Counted from the first letter of the stretch, positions 1 through 7,594 are shown. The stretch: DNA of 17,842 nt from Blastococcus sp. CT_GayMR20 (GCF_004570345.1 NZ_SPQM01000104.1:1-17842); one strand, 5' to 3'. The notes: generated by a model not told the origin, from the letters alone. Numbers and translations: made by a program.

Positions 1-363
1 GGCGTCGGTCTCCGACGGCGCGACGAAGCTCACGAACGCGGGGACGGCGGGCGCCGGGGCGAGCGCCTCGACGGAGTCGGGGTCGGCGGCGATCACCGAG
101 CGGGTCGCGCGGCGGCGGGGGCGGGCGACGACGGCGGTGGGCTCGGGCGAGCTGAACGGCGCGGCGAACCGCGGCAGCTCCGGCTCGGGCTCCAGGTCCG
201 GTTCGGGCTCCGGTTCGGGGGCGACCTCGGCCGCCTCGGCCTCGTCGTCCCCGGGGACCTCGCTGCTGCCGGGGGCGACGACGGTCTTCGTCTCCTCCGG
301 TTCTGCGCTGGTCTCCTCGGCGGTGGTCTCGGTGTCGGTGCTGGTGAAGTCGCTATCGGCCAC
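1..363 (-). CDS. rne: Ribonuclease E/G, N-terminal fragment (runs off the left edge)
   Basis: The frame is open for 121 codons from a GTG at 363 and continues past base 1. The visible residues are an acidic, Glu/Pro-rich, low-complexity stretch with repeated EPEPEPD/EPEPEL-like units and then an RPRRRATR basic patch; no catalytic domain lies inside the window. Actinobacterial RNase E proteins carry long disordered acidic extensions before the S1 and DNase I-like domains, and rne is the gene next to ndk in M. tuberculosis, so the identification rests mainly on gene order. RNase E is the endonuclease that starts mRNA decay and matures rRNA and tRNA. An in-frame ATG at 381 is possible, but the GTG is better placed, with GAGGAG about 10 bases upstream. 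The extension alone would not identify the protein; some other disordered protein cannot be excluded. Confidence 0.65.
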   Translation of the reverse strand, partial: MADSDFTSTDTETTAEETSAEPEETKTVVAPGSSEVPGDDEAEAAEVAPEPEPEPDLEPEPELPRFAAPFSSPEPTAVVARPRRRATRSVIAADPDSVEALAPAPAVPAFVSFVAPSETDA

Positions 364-709
364 GAGGGCTCGTCTCCTCATGCACTCCCGGGCGCCGATC
401 GGATGACTGGCGGCCGCGCAGGAGCACGGGTTGGGCGGGACGGGCCGTCGCTCGTGGGTGGGTGCGAAGTGGCTCGTCCTGCGGAAGTCTGGGGTCGGCC
501 TCCGCGCGGCGGTTGCCGCGGCGGGAGCCGGACTGCTGGTGGTGCCCGGACCCGGCTTCAGGTCCGGTCCTGCTGGTCCCTGCGTTCCTGCTGGTCTGGC
601 GTGGTGCTGGTCTTCGGTGGTCTGTCGGCCGGGCCCGGGTGGGCCGGTCGGGGTGCGTCACGTCTGGCAGCCGTGCCGCTCGACGTCGCGTGGCCCCGGG
701 GTCCTACGG
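364..709 (-). other. 346-base gene-free leader upstream of rne
   Basis: No convincing gene is present. Read in the direction of rne, the strand is C-rich and G-poor for most of its length. It contains three copies of GACCAGCA (+ strand TGCTGGTC at 571-578, 589-596 and 605-612), two of them inside an 11-base direct repeat, and a 7-bp hairpin (546-552 with 561-567, 8-base loop). I found no TAnnnT -10 box that I trust. It may be a long rne 5' untranslated region, a rho-type termination zone after the radical SAM pair, or both. In E. coli the rne mRNA also has a leader of about 360 bases that mediates autoregulation; the likeness here is in length only. Confidence 0.4.
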
Positions 710-1477
710 TCAGACCGCCGCGTGCCCCCCGCTGACGAGGATGCGCGCTGCGCGGTCAGGACCGAGCGGATCGGCCACGGTCCCGCTGTCGTCGAGCCGG
801 CCCTGCGCCTCACGCACGGCCCGTGGGGGCAACGGCGGGTGCAGGTCGGCGACGGCAGCCAGTGCGGCCAACACGTCGTCAGGTCGTACGGCGGGCGTCA
901 GCTGCCGGACGACCATGTGCAGTATGGCACAACCTGCCTCCTCGGCCGCCGACGCGCTGGCGACCGAAGCCCGCGCGTCGATGTCCTTGAGGCCGTTCTT
1001 CGTGCGCTTGGCGACGGTCACGACGTCGCTGGCGAGGAACGCCTCGACCGCCGGCTGCAGCTCGGCCAGCGTCACGCCGGGCAGCTCGACCCGCCAGACC
1101 GAGGTGTCGATCCGGTCGGCGAGGGAGCCGGTCCCCTCTCCCGCCTCCACGCACTCCAGGATCGCGACCTCGACGGGGAGCGAGGCGTCGAGCGCCTGCC
1201 GCACGGCCTCCGGGTCGCACCGGACCGAGAGCCCGATCTCCAGGTACTCGGCCTCGCTCGCGGAGCCGGTCGGGGCGGCACCGAGGTAGGAGATCTTCGG
1301 GTGCGGACTGAAGCCGGCGGAGAACGCCATCGGGACCTGGGCGCGGCGCAGCGCGCGCTCGAGGGTGCGCGCCAGGTCGCGGTGGGAGGCGAACCGCAGC
1401 CGGCCACGCTTGGCGTAGCGGATCCGGAGCTTCTGGACGGTCGGGGGCGGCGGGGGCCCGTCGGGCTGGCGCGCCAT
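710..1477 (-). CDS. TIGR03936 / DUF2344 radical SAM-linked protein
   Basis: 255 residues. The N-terminal half has the family signature: IRYAKRGRLRFASHRDLART at about residues 19-38, then PMAFSAGFSPHPKISY at about 49-64. The family is small, has no assigned reaction, and occurs either fused to the C-terminus of a radical SAM protein or encoded directly beside one. Here its ATG overlaps the stop codon of the upstream radical SAM gene by one base (TGATG at 1479-1475), which indicates translational coupling and joint function. The last ~70 residues are Ala/Arg/Asp-rich and less recognisable. RNA modification is often suspected because of the rne neighbourhood and the SAM chemistry, but nothing here proves it. 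Confidence 0.88.
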   Translation of the reverse strand: MARQPDGPPPPPTVQKLRIRYAKRGRLRFASHRDLARTLERALRRAQVPMAFSAGFSPHPKISYLGAAPTGSASEAEYLEIGLSVRCDPEAVRQALDASLPVEVAILECVEAGEGTGSLADRIDTSVWRVELPGVTLAELQPAVEAFLASDVVTVAKRTKNGLKDIDARASVASASAAEEAGCAILHMVVRQLTPAVRPDDVLAALAAVADLHPPLPPRAVREAQGRLDDSGTVADPLGPDRAARILVSGGHAAV

Positions 1478-3399
1478 CAGACGACGGTCAGCGGGAGCAG
1501 GCTGCGGCCGGTGGGGCCGATCTGGATCTCGGTGCCCATCGTCGGGCAGACCCCGCAGTCGTAGCAGGGGGTCCACCGGCAGTCGGCGACCTCCTCCTCC
1601 GAGAGCGCCTCCTGCCAGTCCTCCCAGAGCCACTCCTTGTCCAGCCCGGAGTCCAAGTGGTCCCAGGGCAGGACCTCGTGCTCGGTCCGCTCGCGGGTGG
1701 TGAACCAGTCGAGGTCGACGCCGTAGGGCGCCAGCTCCTCCTGTGCCGCCGTCGTCCACCGGTCGAAGGAGAAGTGCTCGCTCCAGCCGTCGAACTTCCC
1801 GCCGTCCCGCCAGACCCGCTCGATGACCCGGCCGACGCGGCGGTCGCCGCGGGACAGGAGCCCTTCGATCACGCCGGGCTTGCCGTCGTGGTAGCGCAGG
1901 CCGATGGACCGGCCGATGCGGCGGTCCTCGTTGATCTTCTGCCGGAGCACCCGCAGCCGGTGGTCGATGGTCTCGGCGCTGGCCTGGCTCGCCCACTGGA
2001 ACGGGGTGTGCGGCTTGGGGACGAACCCGCCGATCGAGACGGTGCAGCGGATGTCCTTCTGCCCGCTGGCCTCGCGGCCGGCCTTGATCACCTCGACGGC
2101 GAGGTCGGCGATCTCCAGCACGTCCTCGTCGGTCTCGGTGGGCAGACCGCACATGAAGTAGAGCTTCACCTGGCGCCAGCCGTTGGCGTACGCCGTCGTC
2201 ACCGTGCGGACGAGGTCCTCCTTGGACACCGTCTTGTTGATGACCCGGCGGATGCGCTCACTGCCGCCCTCGGGGGCGAAGGTGAGGCCGCTGCGCCGTC
2301 CGTTCCGGGACAGCTCGTTGGCGAGGGTGACGTTGAACGCGTCGACGCGGGTCGACGGCAGGCTGAGGCTGGTGTTCGTGCCCTCGTAGCGGTCGGCGAG
2401 CTCCTTGGCGAGCTGGCCGATCTCGGAGTGGTCGGCGCTGGAGAGGCTGAGGAGTCCGACCTCCTCGTACCCGGTCGCCTTGAGCCCCTGCTCGACCATC
2501 GACCCGATGCCGGTGATCGTCCGCTCCCGCACCGGGCGGGTGATCATCCCGGCCTGGCAGAAGCGGCAGCCGCGCGTGCAGCCGCGGAAGATCTCGACGC
2601 TCATCCGCTCGTGCACCGACTCGGCCAGCGGCACGATCGGCGTCTTCGGGTAGGGCCACTCGTCGAGGTCCATGACGGTCCGCTTGCCGACCCTGGCGGG
2701 GACGTCGTCCCGGGTGCGCTGCACGCGCGCGATGGCGCCGTCCGAGCCGTAGACGACGTCGTAGAAGCGCGGCACGTAGACACCCTCGACGCGGGCGAGA
2801 CGGGCCAGCAGCTCGATCCGGCCGCCGGGCCTCCCCTGCGCCTTCCACGCCTTGACGACGTCGGTGATGTCGCCGACGACCTGCTCGCCGTCGCCGAGGA
2901 CGGCGCAGTCGACGAAGTCGGCGACCGGCTCGGGGTTGAAGGCCGCGTGACCGCCGGCGACGACGACCGGGTGGGTCTCGTCGCGGTCCTGCGCGAGGAT
3001 CGGGACGCCGGCGAGGTCGAGCGCCTCGAGCAGGTTCGTGTACCCGAGCTCGGTCGCGAAGCTGACACCGAGCAGGTCGAAGTCCCGGACGGCGCGGTGC
3101 CCGTCGACGGTGAACTGCGGGACGCCGTTCTCGCGCATGAGGGCGGCAAGGTCGGGCCAGACGGCGTAGGTGCGCTCGGCCAGGGCGTCCGGGCGCTCGT
3201 TGAGCACCTCGTACAGGATCATCAGCCCCTGGTTCGGCAGCCCCACCTCGTAAGCGTCGGGATACATCAGCGCCCAGTGGACATCGGCGTCCTCCCAGGG
3301 CTTGACCTGGGAGTTCAGTTCACCGCCGACGTACTGGATCGGCTTCTGGATCTGAGCCAGCAACGGCTCGAGGCGGGGGTACAGGGTCTGACCAGTCAT
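1477..3399 (-). CDS. TIGR03960-type radical SAM protein with B12-binding-like N-terminus
   Basis: 640 residues, full length for the family. Residues ~1-230 resemble a cobalamin-binding-like region (GVSFATELGYTN, VVAGGHAAFNPEPVADFVD). The radical SAM centre is CTRGCRFC, with Cys274, Cys278 and Cys281 as ligands of the 4Fe-4S cluster that cleaves S-adenosylmethionine. Further conserved blocks are LTFAPEGGSERIRRVINKT and VKLYFMCGLPTETDED. Near the C-terminus four more cysteines (607, 612, 615, 618; CX4CX2CX2C) may bind a second cluster or zinc. The substrate is unknown for the family. It is coupled by a one-base overlap to the DUF2344 partner. The ATG at 3399 has no good ribosome site but lies 9 bases after a TACCCT -10 box, so the mRNA is probably leaderless or nearly so. 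Confidence 0.9.
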   Translation of the reverse strand: MTGQTLYPRLEPLLAQIQKPIQYVGGELNSQVKPWEDADVHWALMYPDAYEVGLPNQGLMILYEVLNERPDALAERTYAVWPDLAALMRENGVPQFTVDGHRAVRDFDLLGVSFATELGYTNLLEALDLAGVPILAQDRDETHPVVVAGGHAAFNPEPVADFVDCAVLGDGEQVVGDITDVVKAWKAQGRPGGRIELLARLARVEGVYVPRFYDVVYGSDGAIARVQRTRDDVPARVGKRTVMDLDEWPYPKTPIVPLAESVHERMSVEIFRGCTRGCRFCQAGMITRPVRERTITGIGSMVEQGLKATGYEEVGLLSLSSADHSEIGQLAKELADRYEGTNTSLSLPSTRVDAFNVTLANELSRNGRRSGLTFAPEGGSERIRRVINKTVSKEDLVRTVTTAYANGWRQVKLYFMCGLPTETDEDVLEIADLAVEVIKAGREASGQKDIRCTVSIGGFVPKPHTPFQWASQASAETIDHRLRVLRQKINEDRRIGRSIGLRYHDGKPGVIEGLLSRGDRRVGRVIERVWRDGGKFDGWSEHFSFDRWTTAAQEELAPYGVDLDWFTTRERTEHEVLPWDHLDSGLDKEWLWEDWQEALSEEEVADCRWTPCYDCGVCPTMGTEIQIGPTGRSLLPLTVV

Positions 3400-3408
3400 G
3401 ACCCGTCC

Positions 3409-3414
3409 AGGGTA
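3409..3414 (-). promoter_or_regulatory. -10 box TACCCT of the radical SAM gene
   Basis: On the minus strand TACCCT fits the actinobacterial TAnnnT -10 consensus and lies 9 bases before the ATG at 3399. The transcript would begin at or within two or three bases of the start codon. There is no clear -35 element; its place is partly taken by the 3430-3450 palindrome. Confidence 0.5.
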
Positions 3415-3429
3415 GCCGCCGGGCGGATG

Positions 3430-3450
3430 ACGATCAGGTGACCTGATCGT
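3430..3450. promoter_or_regulatory. 21-bp palindrome, candidate operator
   Basis: Arms acgatcaggt (3430-3439) and acctgatcgt (3441-3450) are perfect 10-base reverse complements around a single G. It lies about 30-50 bases upstream of the predicted start of the radical SAM transcript, overlapping the expected -35 region. The near-absent loop argues for binding of a dimeric regulator to DNA rather than an RNA hairpin. The regulator is unknown. Confidence 0.5.
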
Positions 3451-3454
3451 CCGG

Positions 3455-3488
3455 GGTCCTGGCTCACGGTCGACGGTGAGCCAGGACC
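3455..3488 (-). terminator. Hairpin downstream of ndk
   Basis: A perfect 13-bp inverted repeat (ggtcctggctcac at 3455-3467, gtgagccaggacc at 3476-3488) with an 8-base loop starts about 36 bases beyond the ndk stop. There is no T-tract, which is common for actinobacterial terminators. It would separate ndk from the radical SAM pair. Confidence 0.55.
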
Positions 3489-3507
3489 ACCCCAGCTGAG
3501 CCAGGAC
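3477..3507. repeat. Direct repeat of tgagccaggac
   Basis: The 11-base word tgagccaggac occurs at 3477-3487 (in the right arm of the hairpin) and again at 3497-3507, 20 bases apart, with an inverted copy in the left arm (3456-3466). The second direct copy is not needed for the hairpin, but it could pair with the left arm to form a larger alternative stem. Confidence 0.6.
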
Positions 3508-3523
3508 GGCGGCGCGGCGGTCC

Positions 3524-3934
3524 TCAGCCCAGGTCGGGGAAGAAGAGCGTGATCTCGCGCTCGGCGGACTCGGGCGAGTCCGAGCCGTGGACGATGTTGT
3601 TCTGCACCTCGAGCGCGAAGTCGCCGCGGATGGTGCCGGGTGCGGCCTTCACCGGGTCGGTCGCGCCGGCGAGCGCGCGGAACGCCTCGATGGCGCGCGG
3701 GCCCTCGACGACCAGCGCCATGAGCGGGCCGCTGGTGATGAACTCGACGAGCGAGCCGAAGAACGGGCGCTCGCGGTGCTCGGCGTAGTGCGTCTCGGCG
3801 ACGTCGGCGGTCAGCGTGCGCAGCTCGGCGGCGACCAGCCGCAGGCCCTTGCGCTCCAGACGGGTGATCACCTCGCCGACCAGGCCACGGGCGACGCCAT
3901 CAGGCTTGACGAGGACGAGGGTGCGTTCGGTCAC
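3524..3934 (-). CDS. ndk: Nucleoside diphosphate kinase
   Basis: 136 residues, the normal bacterial length. The protein transfers the gamma phosphate of ATP to NDPs through a phospho-histidine. The N-terminal [18 protein letters not shown] block, RPFF at about 56-59 and the active-site NNIVHGSDS block are all present; the catalytic His is residue 116 and Lys10 is the usual nucleotide contact. I chose the GTG at 3934 because the sequence aligns with the family from there and because a TAGGCT -10 box lies 8 bases before it, which fits a leaderless transcript; no Shine-Dalgarno is visible. It is divergent from the LanM gene, with 81 bases between start codons. In related actinobacteria ndk directly follows DUF4233, so the two genes on its right are an insertion in that order. 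Confidence 0.97.
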   Translation of the reverse strand: MTERTLVLVKPDGVARGLVGEVITRLERKGLRLVAAELRTLTADVAETHYAEHRERPFFGSLVEFITSGPLMALVVEGPRAIEAFRALAGATDPVKAAPGTIRGDFALEVQNNIVHGSDSPESAEREITLFFPDLG

Positions 3935-3942
3935 GGGGCGGC

Positions 3943-3948
3943 AGCCTA
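3943..3948 (-). promoter_or_regulatory. -10 box TAGGCT of ndk
   Basis: On the minus strand TAGGCT is followed by eight bases and then the GTG start of ndk, which places transcription initiation at the start codon. A GTCAGG hexamer lies 17 bases upstream (3971-3966) and may serve as a weak -35. Confidence 0.6.
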
Positions 3949-4015
3949 CGGGCAGGTCGGCACGCCCTGACCGGGCCCCGCTCGAGGCCGGACTCCGACA
4001 GGCCCCCGGCAACGA

Positions 4016-7000
4016 GTGCTCCGGCTAGGCTGCGCCGTCATCGACAGCGACCGGGACCGCCGGATCCAGCAGATCGCGGCGCGCGGCCTCCTGCTCCAGG
4101 AGCAGGTCGACGGCCACGTGACCTCCGAAGGCGGGCAGCCGGGCATCGGACCGGAACTGCTCGAGCGCTGGCGCCGGGCCGTCGAACCCCAGGGGACCGC
4201 CTGGTTCGACAAGCGCCTGCGCTGGGGCGAACCCTGGACCTTCGCCCCCGGTGCTGCGGACGCCCGGCAGTGGCCGGACGTCCTCCGGGAACTGTGCCGC
4301 TCGGCTCCCCTCTGCCTGCACCCGGGGATGCTCCGACCTGATCGGTTGCGGCCGGGCGGGCCGGTGCCCTTCGAGGAACTGCTGCTCCCCACTGTCCACG
4401 TCGGGCGCCGCCGTCTCCTGGAACGCCTCCGGCGCGACAGCGGAACACCCGAGGAGTTCCCGGTCGACGTCATGACCATGGACGCCTACCTGGGGCTCGA
4501 GCACGCCCTCCTCGACCATGTCTCGTGGCTGTCCGAGGAGGCACTGGCCGTCGAGTTCCGGGGCACCTCGGCCGGCCGCGCCCTGACCGCGGCGCTCGGT
4601 TTCCCGGCCACGGGGACGCCGAGCCGAGAGCGCTACGACGCCTTCGTGCACCAGTACCTCGAGGCGGGCTGGCTGCCGCTGCTGGAGAAGTACCCGGTGC
4701 TCGGTCGGCTGGTCGCGACCTCCGTCGTCCTCTGGGTGGACGCCACGGCCGAGCTCGTCGGCCGGCTGCGCACCGACCGGGACGAGCTGAGCCGCTCGTT
4801 CGGCATCCGCGAGCACGTGCGGGTCGCGCGCTTCGACGGCGCACTCGGTGACCGGCATCGCGGTGGCCGCTCGGTCACCAGCGTCCTGTTCGACGACGGA
4901 GGCCTCGTCGTCTACAAGCCGAAGCCGCTGGCGATGGAGGCGCGCTTCAACGAGCTCGTCGACTGGTTCAACGACGCCGGTGCCACTCCTCCGCTGCGCT
5001 CGACGACGGTGCTGGATCGCGGGGACTACGGATGGACGGAGTACGTCGACGACCGCGAGTGCACCACGGCGGACGACGTCTCGCGGTACTACACCCGGGC
5101 CGGGATGCTGCTCGCCGTCCTCCACCTGCTGCGCGCCACGGACTGCCACTACGAGAACCTGATCGCCCACGGCGACCAGCCCGTCCTGGTGGACGCCGAG
5201 ACGCTGATGTACCCGGACCCTCGCCCGCTCGACGCAGGCGAGTCCGTCCTCGACGGCGAGGGCCTGCGCGATCAGATGCTGGGCGTATCGGTCCTGCGCG
5301 TCGGACTTCTCCCCCAGTGGCGCCTCCACGCAGGCGTCGCGTACGACAACAGCGGCCTCGCCGCCGCGACACGGCCTTCCCGCGGTGACCAGGACGCCGT
5401 CCACGTGTGGACCGATGTGAACACCGACGCGATGCGCCGGATCCGTGCCCGGCCGGAGCCGACCCTCGGCCGCCACGTCGTCCGCCTGGACGGCCGGCCG
5501 CAGTCCGTGCTGGACCACGCGGAGCACCTGGTCGACGGATTCCGCTCGGCCTACCGGCTGCTGGCGAGCCGGCGACGCGAGCTGCTCGATCCCCTCGGGC
5601 CGCTGGAACGGATGCGGAGCTGTCCGACGCGGTTCATCCACCGCGCCACGCGCTTCTACGCGGCCCTCCTGGCGGGGAGCCGTCAGCCGGAGCAGCTCCG
5701 CAGCGGGGTCGATCTCGGGCTGTACCTGGAGCAGCTGGCGAGGCCGTTCCTGGCCGGCCCGACGAGGCCGGCGCTCTGGCCGGTGTTCCACCACGAGCTG
5801 CGCGCCGCCGCGCGGCTGGACGTTCCCCTGCTGACGACGAGGCCCGACACGCGGGACCTCCACTGCGGGGACGGAACCCGCGTACGGGACGCCTTCCGGC
5901 GCGCTGCCTACGACACGGTGCTCGATCAGCTGCAGTTGTTCGACGAGGGCGACCTGGCCAGGCAGGTCCGCGTCATCGAAGCCTCCCTGGCCGCGCGCGT
6001 GGGACGACGGCAGAGGCCGCGACCGCCGGCGCCGTCCCTCGCCTCGCCGCTGGGCTGCGCGGACCGCCCCGACCTGCTCGCGGCGGCCCTGGACATCGGA
6101 CGCGCCATCGAGGCCACTGCGATCACCGACGGCGCCGGCGCGGTGAACTGGATCGGCCTCCAGTACCTCGACGAGGGCGACTGCCACGAGATCGACGTCC
6201 TCAACGACTTCTTGTACGACGGGGTCGCCGGTGTGGCCGTTTTCCTCGCCGCCCTGTTCCGCTCGACCGGCGACGCGAAGTGGGCGGACCTGGCCCTTCG
6301 TGCGCTCGGCGGCCCGCGTCGGCGGCTGCGTGCCGTCGAGCCCTCGGCCAGGCAGATGACGGCCCGGCTCCGTGGGATCGGGGCCGGCTCGGGCCTGGGC
6401 AGCCTCCTCTACGCCATGAGCGCCGTGGCGGGGCATCTCGAAGGAACCGACGCAGCGCCGGCCCTGCTCGCGGACGCCACATCGCTGGCGCACTGGTTCA
6501 CCCCTGCGACGATCGCCGCGGACGACCGGCTCGACGTGCTGGGCGGGGGCGCCGGCGCGCTGCTGGCGCTGCTCGCCCTGCACCGGGCCACCGGCGACCC
6601 GGACGTGCTGGCCCGAGCGCTGGACTGCGGCGAGCACCTGGTCAGCGCGGGGTCGTACAACGGAAACGTTGAGCCGCCGTCCGCGCGGCTCACCGGTTTC
6701 GCGCACGGCGCGGCCGGCCTCGCCTTCGCCCTCGCCCGCCTCTCGGCCGCGACGTCCGAGCACGCCCTCCTCGGCGGGGCGCTGGAACACCTGGAGTACG
6801 AGAGGGCGCGTTTCAGTGCCGAGCACGACAACTGGCCCGACCTCCGACCGCGGCTGTCCGAGGCCGGCCCCTGGCCGGTCAAGTGGTGCCACGGCGCCGC
6901 CGGCATCACCTTGTCCCGGTTGGGGATCCTGCGTGTCGTCGACGATCCCGCCCTCAGGTCGGAGATCGTCGTCGGCCTCCGGACGACGCGGCGGAACTAC

Positions 7001-7273
7001 CTCCAGGACCTCGACTCGCTGTGCTGCGGCAACATGGGCAGGGTCGAGGTGTTCGCCGTCGCCGCCGACGTCCTCGACGCGGCCGATCTCCACGACCTGG
7101 CTCGGTCAGGGGCCGAGGCCGTCCTGGTGCGCCGTGTCCGGGAGAAGGACTTCCAGGTCTTCCCGGGCGAGGGCCTGCACCACCCAGGCCTCTTCCCAGG
7201 GACGGCGGGCATCGGCTACCAGCTGCTCCGGGTGCACGATCCCCGGCTGCCCAGCGTCCTGCTCTGGGACTGA
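4016..7273 (+). CDS. lanM: Class II lanthipeptide synthetase LanM, CCG type
   Basis: 1085 residues, cytoplasmic, bifunctional. The dehydratase half (~1-650) phosphorylates Ser/Thr of a precursor peptide and eliminates phosphate: kinase-like Lys301 (VVYKPK), catalytic loop TDCHYEN with Asp376, His378 and Asn381, Asp393 in LVDAETLM twelve residues later as in CylM, and an elimination block [10 protein letters not shown] (Arg539, Thr545). The cyclase half (~690-1085) adds Cys thiols to the dehydro-residues: YDGVAG (734-739), catalytic His897 in GFAHGAAG, zinc ligands Cys958 (WCHGAAG) and Cys1003-Cys1004 (LCCGNMG). Usual LanM/LanC enzymes have Cys-His at the last pair; two Cys is the ProcM-like variant with three Cys on zinc. 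The protein ends in PSVLLWD, typical of full-length LanM. Its likely substrate is the convergent gene at 7280-7594. The start is uncertain: GTG4016 is the only upstream start, but a TAGGCT -10 box lies just inside it; GTG4118 would still keep the whole recognisable enzyme. Confidence 0.93.
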   Translation: MLRLGCAVIDSDRDRRIQQIAARGLLLQEQVDGHVTSEGGQPGIGPELLERWRRAVEPQGTAWFDKRLRWGEPWTFAPGAADARQWPDVLRELCRSAPLCLHPGMLRPDRLRPGGPVPFEELLLPTVHVGRRRLLERLRRDSGTPEEFPVDVMTMDAYLGLEHALLDHVSWLSEEALAVEFRGTSAGRALTAALGFPATGTPSRERYDAFVHQYLEAGWLPLLEKYPVLGRLVATSVVLWVDATAELVGRLRTDRDELSRSFGIREHVRVARFDGALGDRHRGGRSVTSVLFDDGGLVVYKPKPLAMEARFNELVDWFNDAGATPPLRSTTVLDRGDYGWTEYVDDRECTTADDVSRYYTRAGMLLAVLHLLRATDCHYENLIAHGDQPVLVDAETLMYPDPRPLDAGESVLDGEGLRDQMLGVSVLRVGLLPQWRLHAGVAYDNSGLAAATRPSRGDQDAVHVWTDVNTDAMRRIRARPEPTLGRHVVRLDGRPQSVLDHAEHLVDGFRSAYRLLASRRRELLDPLGPLERMRSCPTRFIHRATRFYAALLAGSRQPEQLRSGVDLGLYLEQLARPFLAGPTRPALWPVFHHELRAAARLDVPLLTTRPDTRDLHCGDGTRVRDAFRRAAYDTVLDQLQLFDEGDLARQVRVIEASLAARVGRRQRPRPPAPSLASPLGCADRPDLLAAALDIGRAIEATAITDGAGAVNWIGLQYLDEGDCHEIDVLNDFLYDGVAGVAVFLAALFRSTGDAKWADLALRALGGPRRRLRAVEPSARQMTARLRGIGAGSGLGSLLYAMSAVAGHLEGTDAAPALLADATSLAHWFTPATIAADDRLDVLGGGAGALLALLALHRATGDPDVLARALDCGEHLVSAGSYNGNVEPPSARLTGFAHGAAGLAFALARLSAATSEHALLGGALEHLEYERARFSAEHDNWPDLRPRLSEAGPWPVKWCHGAAGITLSRLGILRVVDDPALRSEIVVGLRTTRRNYLQDLDSLCCGNMGRVEVFAVAADVLDAADLHDLARSGAEAVLVRRVREKDFQVFPGEGLHHPGLFPGTAGIGYQLLRVHDPRLPSVLLWD
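4026..4031 (+). promoter_or_regulatory. -10-like TAGGCT inside the first codons of lanM
   Basis: TAGGCT is the same hexamer as the ndk -10 and is followed by a similar GC-rich tract. If used, transcription would start near 4038-4040, downstream of GTG4016, at an ATC codon in the lanM frame. The next in-frame GTG is at 4118. No -35 element is visible. Confidence 0.3.
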
Positions 7274-7279
7274 CGCCGC

Positions 7280-7594
7280 CTAGCAGCAGCCAGCGTGGTT
7301 GCCACCGCAGGAGGCCGTGTGACAGAGCTTGGGCGCCGAGTCCTGGCTCATCATGCCGTTGGCGACGTCCATGAGCTCGCTCTCGGTGAACGTGGTGGGC
7401 GCGCGGGCGAAGAGGACGTCGGCGTAGAACCCGTACAGCCACTCCTTGTCGAGGCTGTAGCCCTTGGCCGACCCCGCCTCCTCGATGAGGGTGGTCACGG
7501 CGTCGAAGTCGGATGCGCGTTCGATCCGAGTGCGCAGCGACTCGTCCTGCAACAGCTCCTGCAGCTCCCTCATCTTCGTTCCGGCCTCGGCCAC
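7280..7594 (-). CDS. lanA: Nif11-type leader lanthipeptide precursor (LanA)
   Basis: 104 residues. Residues ~8-80 look like a Nif11-family leader: MRELQELLQDESLRTRIE, an AVTTLIEEAG block, an aromatic helix (KEWLYGFYADVLF), then FTESELMDVANG, which matches the usual eLeaVAGG end of such leaders with NG in place of GG. The predicted core follows (residues 81-104) and ends in LCHTASCGGNHAGCC; it holds four Cys (91, 96, 103, 104) and four Ser/Thr (83, 86, 93, 95), enough for up to four thioether rings. The GTG at 7594 has GGGGGAGG four bases upstream. The gene runs toward lanM with six bases between stop codons (TAG at 7282-7280). It lies 121 bases after DUF4233 on the same strand and could share the folC transcript. 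A metal-binding or orphan Nif11 peptide is the alternative; the adjacent LanM makes the substrate role likely. Confidence 0.8.
   Translation of the reverse strand: MAEAGTKMRELQELLQDESLRTRIERASDFDAVTTLIEEAGSAKGYSLDKEWLYGFYADVLFARAPTTFTESELMDVANGMMSQDSAPKLCHTASCGGNHAGCC

Noticed and set aside
431..1564. Long plus-strand frame across the rne leader and the DUF2344 gene
   Set aside because: Most of it is antisense to the DUF2344 gene; the part in the leader is Gly/Arg/Trp-rich with no homology that I recognise and no ribosome site.
1657..3441. 594-codon open frame on the plus strand opposite the radical SAM gene
   Set aside because: It is a shadow of the coding strand; the product is low-complexity and the minus-strand gene has clear motifs.
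3455..3507. Repeats considered as a CRISPR array or insertion-sequence end
   Set aside because: Only two direct copies of 11 bases, no regular spacers, no transposase and no target duplication.
4025..7093. 1022-codon open frame on the minus strand opposite lanM
   Set aside because: It is the antisense of a GC-rich gene with strong third-position bias; the translation is Arg/Gly/Val-rich with no recognisable motif.
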